Below, one piece after another: positions 57,890 to 64,000 of a DNA stretch of 64,000 nt; position 1 is the stretch's first letter; each line of letters starts with the position of its first letter. Both the position numbers and the translations under genes were made by a program. The notes under the pieces were generated by a model. The model made no database searches and had not been told where the DNA came from. It saw only the letters and a list, made by a program, of their open reading frames with translations. Origin of the DNA: Cricetomys ansorgei (Eukaryota; Chordata; Mammalia; Rodentia; Nesomyidae); NCBI GenBank assembly GCA_026225945.1, contig JAMJFZ010000320.1:11576001-11640000 (forward strand). Direction: 5' to 3'.

Positions 57890-58760
57890 CCTTGATTTCT
57901 ATTCTTGGAGTCATCAGGTTCTATTACCTCTTGCCTAAATGATTGTAGTAACCTTCTAACTGGCCTTCTGCCCTCAGCCTCTTCTAAGTCTAAAGCATCC
58001 TCCTATTCCCCACTGCCTATTAAGCACACAACATGGATGCCAGCACCCTCTGTGATCTGCATCCAAAGCTGTATTTCCAGACACCATTGCTTCTCTCCCT
58101 GTACTTGAGGCTTCAGCCAAATTGGCTGATCACCATACTCCAACATCCTCCAGCGTGTGATGTTTCTAAAATACAAACAGGATGCGGTTATTGCCCTACT
58201 TAAAACTCTTCCCAGCTTCCTTTTATCGCTCCATAGGAGTCATCCCGAAGTGCTTGGTCTACAAACTCTCAACACGTGTCTCATGCCAAGCTCTCCAACT
58301 TTATCTCTGACCACCAGACCCCAATCCACCATCCTCAAAACCTAAACCCAGTCATCTGGAGCCACTTTAAATTATCTGATCAGATCATTTTCTTGCCCTA
58401 AAGGTTTAGTTAAAGCCATTCTTCTGCTTTATACACCTTTTTTTTGCCCTTCTCCTGTTATCCTACCAAGAAGGCTCCATGCCTAGCATGGAAAAAAATT
58501 AGGGGAAAAAAATGGTCATTTCTTTCTAAGACTCAGCTCGGGGTTATCAGCTGCACAGAAACTTCCCCATTTTGAGATGCCCTGCTTGTGACCTTCTGAC
58601 ATACATCCCCTATTCATTCCTCATGGGACCTCAATGCCAAATACATGTTTTTGTCATGTATAAATGAACTTTTTAATATTAACCGTTTCCTAAAATGCCT
58701 GTAGTCTCCTTAGTGGCTGGGGCGATGTTTATAGATCTTTATGAGCCCAGCAGTTCAGAC
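57890..58760 (+). mobile_element. LINE L2, 3' half
   Basis: The sense strand follows L2 for over 800 bases: GATTGTAGTAACCTTCTAAC at 57940, TTAAAACTCTTCCCAGCTTC at 58200, TCTACAAACTCTCAAC at 58258, then a diverged 3' UTR with a GCCTGTAGTCTCCTTAGTGG block near 58700. This is the end of the RT ORF plus 3' UTR. Short frames at 57905-58345 are its decayed coding sequence. Confidence 0.8.
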
Positions 58761-58949
58761 GGTACATACAGAATAGAGTGCAATATATGATAGCAAAAAA
58801 CCTCTCTAGCCCAAGGCCTGTGAAGTAATTACTTACTGTGCTAAATGAATATTTGCAGAGAGAATAAGACATGATGGGTACTCCTAATCTATATGCCGTC
58901 GCTGTGAAATGCAAAAGTAAAGTCTCTCTCTCAGACAGAGCACTGAGTG

Positions 58950-59110
58950 TGTTGTAAAGCAATGCTTCTCAAACTTTAATGTGCCCTAGAGTCATACCCA
59001 TGTCTTGGGAAAATGGTGCCACTTCAGTTCATCTGAGTCACAACAGTGATTCTGCATTTCTGATGAGCTCCTCGGAGATGCCATGGTGCTGGTTCTGCAG
59101 AGACCGCTGT
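58950..59110 (+). mobile_element. MER5A-type hAT element
   Basis: CAATGCTTCTCAAACTTTAA at 58961, TGATTCTGCATTTCTGATGA at 59048 and GGTGCTGGTTCTGCAGAGAC at 59085 follow MER5A, an old non-autonomous Charlie element. The right terminus is lost. Confidence 0.75.
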
Positions 59111-60378
59111 GGGAAAGGATTTCACATGGGAGGTTCAGAGAGGGACAAGAGGAAGGAACTCAATGGAAGCGCAGGAATATTTACTGGTTCCTGCAGAAGT
59201 CCCCCCTACCTGGGCATATATCCATACTTCAAATGAGGCTGTGCTGGAGGCTGAGTCATCTTTGCTCCCTTTATTTCTCTTTAAACCAGGCCCCCAGAGT
59301 CAGGCTTTTCCCCTGCTCACTCCCCCAGTATGATTCAGCCTGTGTGATTTTCTCTGTAGAAGAGCTCCCCAGGTTCCGTTTTTAAACTGACCCGAAGCTC
59401 TTCTCCTGTCTGCTTCCCATAAATTTAAATCATCTCTGCTTCGTTGTCCAAGCCCTGGAAATCCAATCTTTCCAGTTTTCAGATGCCTCTGCAGCTGCCG
59501 AATTGTTTTGCCTCCATTTCCATCTCAAACAGCTTTTCTTTTCCCAGGGAGCAGAGCAGCCTCCCCCCTGAAAAGGCCAGTTTCCAAGCAGCCTTGATTG
59601 ATAAGTGCAGATCCCGGTCTGAAAGGCACACTGCTCTCCCGACCCACTTCCAGGGCAGCGTGGAGTGGTCTGGATTTTGAACTGTAGGATGGCTCAGGAG
59701 AACAACAGTGCTTGTACTGTTGACTGATCAAATGTCATGAAGGAAAAGCAAACGTAGGAGAGATACTGGAGATTTGGCTGGCAGCTGCAAGAGCCTGTGA
59801 GTGCTTGTAATATCATGGAAGCTGCCAATGCTTTGGTAGTGTCAATTTATAATTAGAGATGCCATATGAAGGGGAATTTTGACATTTACCGCTACTAGTT
59901 GACTTTTTCAGTAATATCTAGCTTCATCTTACAGTTCTGTCTCCTTTCTGAAAAAGTTAAATCCAGAGGTGTCAGATCCAATCTAGAAAACCCATAAGAA
60001 CATTTTGTGTGTAAAACATGTATAACATTATTTAATGAACACATATAGATACTAGCAAATAGATTGTTAGTTTTCACTTAGTTATATTTTTAATTTATAG
60101 AAATTAAGGTATAAAATTGTATTGTTTAAAAGAAGGTTAAGGGGCCATAGAGATTTTTTTGGTCCAGCAATGTTCAATGGACCCACCTAAGCATTTTAAA
60201 CCCCTAAGAATGATCTTGTTGAAGTCTCTTAATTGCTACACCTTAATATTCTCCCAAACTGCATATAACCTGAGCCCCTAAATATCAAATACCTGACATG
60301 CCATTTAAAATACAAACCTGTTTGATTATTTTGGCACTGGTGGAATTAAAATTAGCTCCATTTTTCTGTTGGCTATAT
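59111..60378. other. Unique DNA with a GC-richer block
   Basis: The part 59111-59700 is GC-richer, with long overlapping plus-strand frames (up to 100 codons at 59083-59385) in all phases, which reflects composition and not coding. No domain, polyadenylation signal or splice context supports a gene. The rest is AT-rich. Confidence 0.35.
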
Positions 60379-60460
60379 AAGCTGCTTTAGCTGAGATCAG
60401 AGCTAATGCTCATTTCAGAGGAGGCATCAGCTTGATGCCTCCTTAAAGATCAAGCAGCTT
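60379..60460. other. Nested stem-loop
   Basis: Outer arms AAGCTGCTT (60379-60387) and AAGCAGCTT (60452-60460) enclose an inner perfect hairpin with 11-bp arms, AGGAGGCATCA (60419-60429) and TGATGCCTCCT (60433-60443), and a 3-base loop. A TATATAAG box-like sequence overlaps the left edge (60374-60381). The region is otherwise unique. No function is established. Confidence 0.75.
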
Positions 60461-61639
60461 TGTGTATGAATGCTCAAAACTTCTAAACATAATTTCCTCA
60501 AATTTCCAAACCCAGCTATATCAGCACAAGCGATGTATCTTTAACATCTGCAGAGCACCTGCAGCCATTAAAAATGCACCCCCTTTTTTTTAACCTCAAT
60601 CTTTCTTAAGCAGGTATAGGCAATCACAGAAGAAAGAGTCTTTGGAGGGGATTACAGCCCTTGATGTAGAAAACAGTCACAAGTTGTAGAATTTTGGAGT
60701 TGGCATGAACTCGAATACAGAGTACTACTAAAGCAAAATATAATTGTCGTCAAATCTGGGAACATATCAGCCACCAATTACACCCATATTCTTTCTGGCT
60801 TTCCTTCTACCTTTCCTTGGAACTTCAGTTCACATATTCAGCTGCTTCAAATTGTCTCACAGGTCACTGACGCTTTGTTCATCCTTTCCTTTGTTCCTCT
60901 GGGTTCTATTTTGGATAGGATCTGTTGTGTGGTTTCCTGAAGGCTTCTCTGTAGAGCTAGGTTTGCACTTTCCCTGTTCAGTGTAATGTTCATCTCAGAA
61001 TGAGTTTTGACCTCTGTCAGTTTGATTTGAGCCTTTTGTTTGTGTCATTTTGGTTGTACCATCAAGGATAGAGTTCTAATGTACATTTAACATTCTCTAA
61101 TGTCCTCATACACTGCTTGTAATATTCGTCAGTTCTGAGCGCGTTTGCTGATAATTTTATCCCCGCATCGTCACATGCTCCCAGCTTGTTCGCATGCCTG
61201 GTGATTTCTGATCAAATGTCAGACATTGTACAATTTTTTCCTTATTTGATGCTGTGTATTTTTGTATCCCTATAAGTATTCTTGAGCTTTTTTTTTTCCT
61301 TGAATACAGTTGAATTACTTGGAAACATGTTGGTTTTTAAATTATGTTAAGCCAGAACACAGCAATGGTAACATCAAAGGAGGATTATTTCCCACTAATG
61401 AGGCAAGGTCCTTCTGTGTGTTCCCCCGAATTCCAGCTGAGTTGATGAGAACAACACTATTCCTCAGTGAGCACTGGGTATACTATTAATTCCCGTTAAT
61501 TCTTTCAGGTAGCTGTTCCTAGAATTGGGTATACTGATGATCATTGCTCAGATGAATCCTCAAGGAACCCTCTGTGGGTCTTTGCAAGGGAACATTATAA
61601 TCTAACTTTTAGTGGATTTCTGAACCATTTTATTCATAT
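60461..61639. other. No firm feature
   Basis: AT-rich, T-rich in parts (61288-61299). The 80-codon hydrophobic frame at 60744-60986 has no supporting context. Confidence 0.35.
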
Positions 61640-62190
61640 ATATATATAGTGCATTCTGGAAACTCTTAACTCCTTTTAGTTCTTTGTCCATACAAGTCCC
61701 CTTTTCGCAGTCCTGTTTTATTGTTTTATCTTGTGAGCCACTGAGTTTAACCAGGGATGTCTGTGTGACCAGTGAGTTTCAAATTATCCTTTGGAACCTG
61801 GTGGGCTCACCTGTAGGAACACAAGTGAAGACCATGACTGAACCCATCAATAGCCAGTAGTTCAGCAGGCCGTGGTGGAGGTCCTGTGAGTCCCTCTCTG
61901 ACCCATGATTGACTGATGATGGGTCAACCTTGTGCAGGCCCAGTGCAGACAGATGCAGCTGCATCGAGATGATGGTTGCAATGGTTATGCCATGCCCAGA
62001 AGATAGCATTTCCTGGGTCCTTCTTTCCCTATATTGTCTGGTTCTTACATTCTTTATTCCTCCTCTTCTGCAATATTCCTGAGCCTTAGAAGGAGTAATA
62101 TAAATGTCCTGTTTAAGGGTGGGAACTGAGCTGTCATTTATTCTCGGTGCCCTGTGCAGTCATGTATCTGCACCTGCCATAGTTCATTGC

Positions 62191-62206
62191 AAAAAGAAGC
62201 TTCCAA
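62191..62206 (+). repeat. Target site duplication of B2, left copy
   Basis: AAAAAGAAGCTTCCAA is repeated exactly at 62371-62386. Confidence 0.95.
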
Positions 62207-62370
62207 TACAGGGCTGGAGAGATACCTCAGCAGTTAAGAGCACTGGCTGCTCTTCCAGAGGACCTGGGCTCAATTCCCAGCACACATGTGGCAGCTCACA
62301 ACTGTCTATAACTCCAATTCCAGAGGAGCCAGCACCCTCACACCAATGCATATAGAATAAAATTAAATTT
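62207..62370 (+). mobile_element. B2 SINE
   Basis: GGGCTGGAGAGATACCTCAG starts the element at 62211. AGTTAAGAGCACTGGCTGC, CCAGAGGACCTGGGCTCAAT and an A-rich tail follow. Flanked by a perfect 16-base target duplication, so it is comparatively young. Confidence 0.95.
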
Positions 62371-62386
62371 AAAAAGAAGCTTCCAA
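62371..62386 (+). repeat. Target site duplication of B2, right copy
   Basis: An exact repeat of 62191-62206. It belongs to the host L1. Confidence 0.95.
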
Positions 62387-62389
62387 AAA

Positions 62390-62800
62390 TATGGGCTCTT
62401 ACTATTCCTCATGAGAACTAGTCAATAAGACTCAATTGCTGAAAATATTACATACTTTAATCACAACATATAAAGAAATCAAGATGAAACTGAGCTGGAA
62501 ACTTCCTCCCAGCTGACTAGCTTTCATAGTGCTCTGCAGGCATGTGGGAGGAAAAAACGCATCAAGATCTTACTCAGCTATAAACCCTGCAAACTACAAT
62601 ACTGACCTGCCAGGCAAGATGTGGCACTGGTGCAATAGTGGCATGGATGATATGAGAGTAACCAACCATTCTCTAATTGGATTTGAGGCCTACTCCACAA
62701 GAGGGAATTTGTGGCTACTACAATCCCTATCAAAAACCCATGGATGAGGAGGTCATAGACCCTAAGAGAAAATTACTACAGTTGTTTAGATACAAGTGAC
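62390..62800 (+). mobile_element. Rodent L1 (Lx-type), inverted 5' part
   Basis: Sense L1 sequence: GACTCAATTGCTGAAAATAT at 62429, GAGCTGGAAACTTCCTCCCA at 62492, AATACTGACCTGCCAGGCAA at 62599, ACTCCACAAGAGGGAATTTG at 62693. The corresponding region is in minus orientation at 30600-31400. Here it is flipped relative to its own 3' part, as in twin-primed L1 insertions. Confidence 0.75.
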
Positions 62801-63381
62801 AAGAAGCTAAACTGGCTTCTATGCATCGTTGAGGTTTTTATCTATATCTGCCACATTTACATACCTGTCCGTAGCCTATGCACCTTGATCTTCCCCAGGT
62901 CTATCTCCTCAGGTCAGACAGCCTTCTATCCTTCTTCACTACAGCCTTGCAAATTCTCTCTAGTCAATAAACTGGGGCAGCTGTAGAACTTGTCTTGTTT
63001 ACTGTTTCTTGTAGGCACTCATCTATTATTTGTACAAGGTTTTAGAAAATCAATTCACGAATTTTATGTTATTGCTTTTGTCTTATTTTAGAAAGGGGTG
63101 GTGTCTCTAGTTTTCTGAAATGTAGTTGAGATGTCATTCATTTGCACGTGGTACCAGGGGAATTTGTACCACACACAGAAAGTATGATGCAAATTGATTT
63201 GGAACATATATATGTAAAACACTAGAAGATACATACACAGTCCCATTGAGATGGAAAATGACACCAAAATGCTATGAACTGTGATGGATCCCTGGGATTA
63301 TAGTCAGCATTTATCTTCAGTTTTCTACATCACCTTCAGCTATGAAAATACATGGCTTTCACAAAAATTCAATGTTATCTG

Positions 63382-63384
<3 letters not shown>
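62801..63384. other. No recognised feature
   Basis: AT-rich DNA. Part of it may still be diverged L1. Confidence 0.35.

Positions 63385-63424
<40 letters not shown>
63385..63424. repeat. (TG)n microsatellite
   Basis: A pure TG run of about 20 units. Confidence 0.97.
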
Positions 63425-63425
<1 letters not shown>

Positions 63426-64000
63426 TCTTGAAAGAGAAATTATTTCATATATAATATATTTGATTTTCTAGAGAAAATTAGGTGTATTTGCCAATGAATG
63501 GAACTCCAGTAGTGGAGGTAATCTGCTCATCCTATTAGAAACTCTTATCTGGACGTTGAACGGCCAGCGTCTGGGAGGCAGGAACTGATGCCTTTGTTCT
63601 GGCTCATAAACTGTAAAACTCCAAGGACATGCTGATTCCATTGAACGTGGTGACTTCATATTTTCTTTAATAGTCAAGAATGGATGATGCCTATAGAACT
63701 TTTAGATAAAACAATTTCTGAGAATGCGTTGAAATTTGACGTCTGAATGTGTGGGTAAGTGAGCAATTTTATGTCATTGAAACAAAAGGACAATAAAAAT
63801 GACTAAAAAAAAAAAAAACCATGATCTAAGCAAGCTCTACTAGATAGGAACATATTAATCTAAATAGACACGTAAGTACACTCTTAGGAACTCAAAAGAG
63901 TGCCCCAGAGAAAAGCACAATCAGAGGATGTAGGGCCAGAAGTGGCAGCCATGTCTTTCAGTCCCTCGTTCCCAAGTGCAGCCATCGTCTGGTTGGGTTT
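63425..64000 (+). other. Unassigned DNA with AATAAA and A-tail
   Basis: ACAATAAAAATGACT at 63790 is followed by a 14-base A run (63806-63819), the arrangement of a retroposed transcript end on the plus strand. The sequence before it (63475-63790) has several CpGs but no recognised coding similarity, and no target duplication was found. After the A run the sequence is ordinary to the window end. Confidence 0.3.

Larger units (their letters stand above)
61640..62390 (-). mobile_element. Rodent L1 (Lx-type), 3' part of a 5'-inverted copy
   Basis: The plus strand carries antisense L1 3' UTR: GTGAGCCACTGAGTTTAACC at 61734, CCAGAAGATAGCATTTCCTG at 61996, CCTGAGCCTTAGAAGGAGTA at 62079, then CATTGCAAAAAGAAGC near 62185. 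A B2 is inserted in its right end. Past 62390 the L1 sequence resumes in the opposite orientation. Confidence 0.8.

Noticed and set aside
59083..59385. 100-codon plus-strand frame in a GC-richer block
   Set aside because: All three plus frames are open here for similar lengths. No domain, splice signal or codon bias supports an exon.
60374..60381. TATATAAG as a promoter
   Set aside because: A lone TATA-like word in AT-rich DNA with no initiator, CpG enrichment or downstream exon. Kept only as context for the stem-loop.
42000..64000. tRNA genes suggested by A/B-box-like sequences
   Set aside because: The box-like sequences seen belong to tRNA-derived SINEs (B2/B3, B4). No cloverleaf-forming gene was found.

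Overview
This 64-kb window looks like intergenic or deep intronic DNA from a muroid rodent. The order is set by the repeats: B1, B2/B3, B4/RSINE1 and ID-like SINEs, young rodent L1 (Lx-type) 3'-UTR fragments and a URR1-like DNA element are rodent-restricted. They sit on an older mammalian layer of L2, MIR, MER5A, Tigger, MLT1 and old L1 fragments. At least six B1 copies share a GTTACAACAGAG variant that differs from the usual mouse and rat consensus as I remember it, so a muroid other than Mus or Rattus is possible. Species is not resolved.

I found no supportable protein-coding gene, exon, tRNA, rRNA or CpG island. The open frames are short (170 codons at most) and most fall on microsatellites, SINEs or LINE remnants.

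Layout: 1-240 CpG-richer segment with an A-rich end; 1.08-4.26 kb two old L2 fragments with a B4 SINE and a large CA/GAA tract inside one; 4.9-5.6 kb Lx-type L1; 8.2-8.85 kb two antiparallel solo LTRs, one inside the other; 9.6-10.55 kb an MLT1-type LTR split by a rodent repeat; 13.8-14.5 kb a three-level nest (rodent repeat, B3, B1) with a copied fragment 0.9 kb downstream; 17-20.4 kb mostly unique AT-rich DNA; 26.8-27.5 kb old L1 plus rodent repeat; 29.75-31.7 kb Lx-type L1 with three SINE insertions; 31.8-32.7 kb Tigger, old L1 and RSINE1; 37.1-37.75 kb Tigger; 41.3-41.6 kb GATA tract and B4; 43.3-44.9 kb old L1 with a rodent repeat, a B1 and a roughly 90% identical inverted duplication; 45.0-45.3 kb URR1; 51.2-52.4 kb Lx L1 and L2; 53.1-54.0 kb 3' end of an endogenous LTR element; 56.2 kb B1; 56.87 kb a perfect 20-bp-arm hairpin; 57.9-59.1 kb L2 and MER5A; 61.6-62.8 kb an Lx-type L1 with a 5' inversion and a B2 near the junction.

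There are no genes to connect into a pathway. What the window offers is a record of repeat insertion and rearrangement. I did not find an undescribed biological system; the best leads are the 56.87-kb hairpin, the 44-kb inverted duplication, the templated insertion at 14.87 kb and the nested LTR pair. Element names come from remembered consensus sequences and are not backed by a database search.
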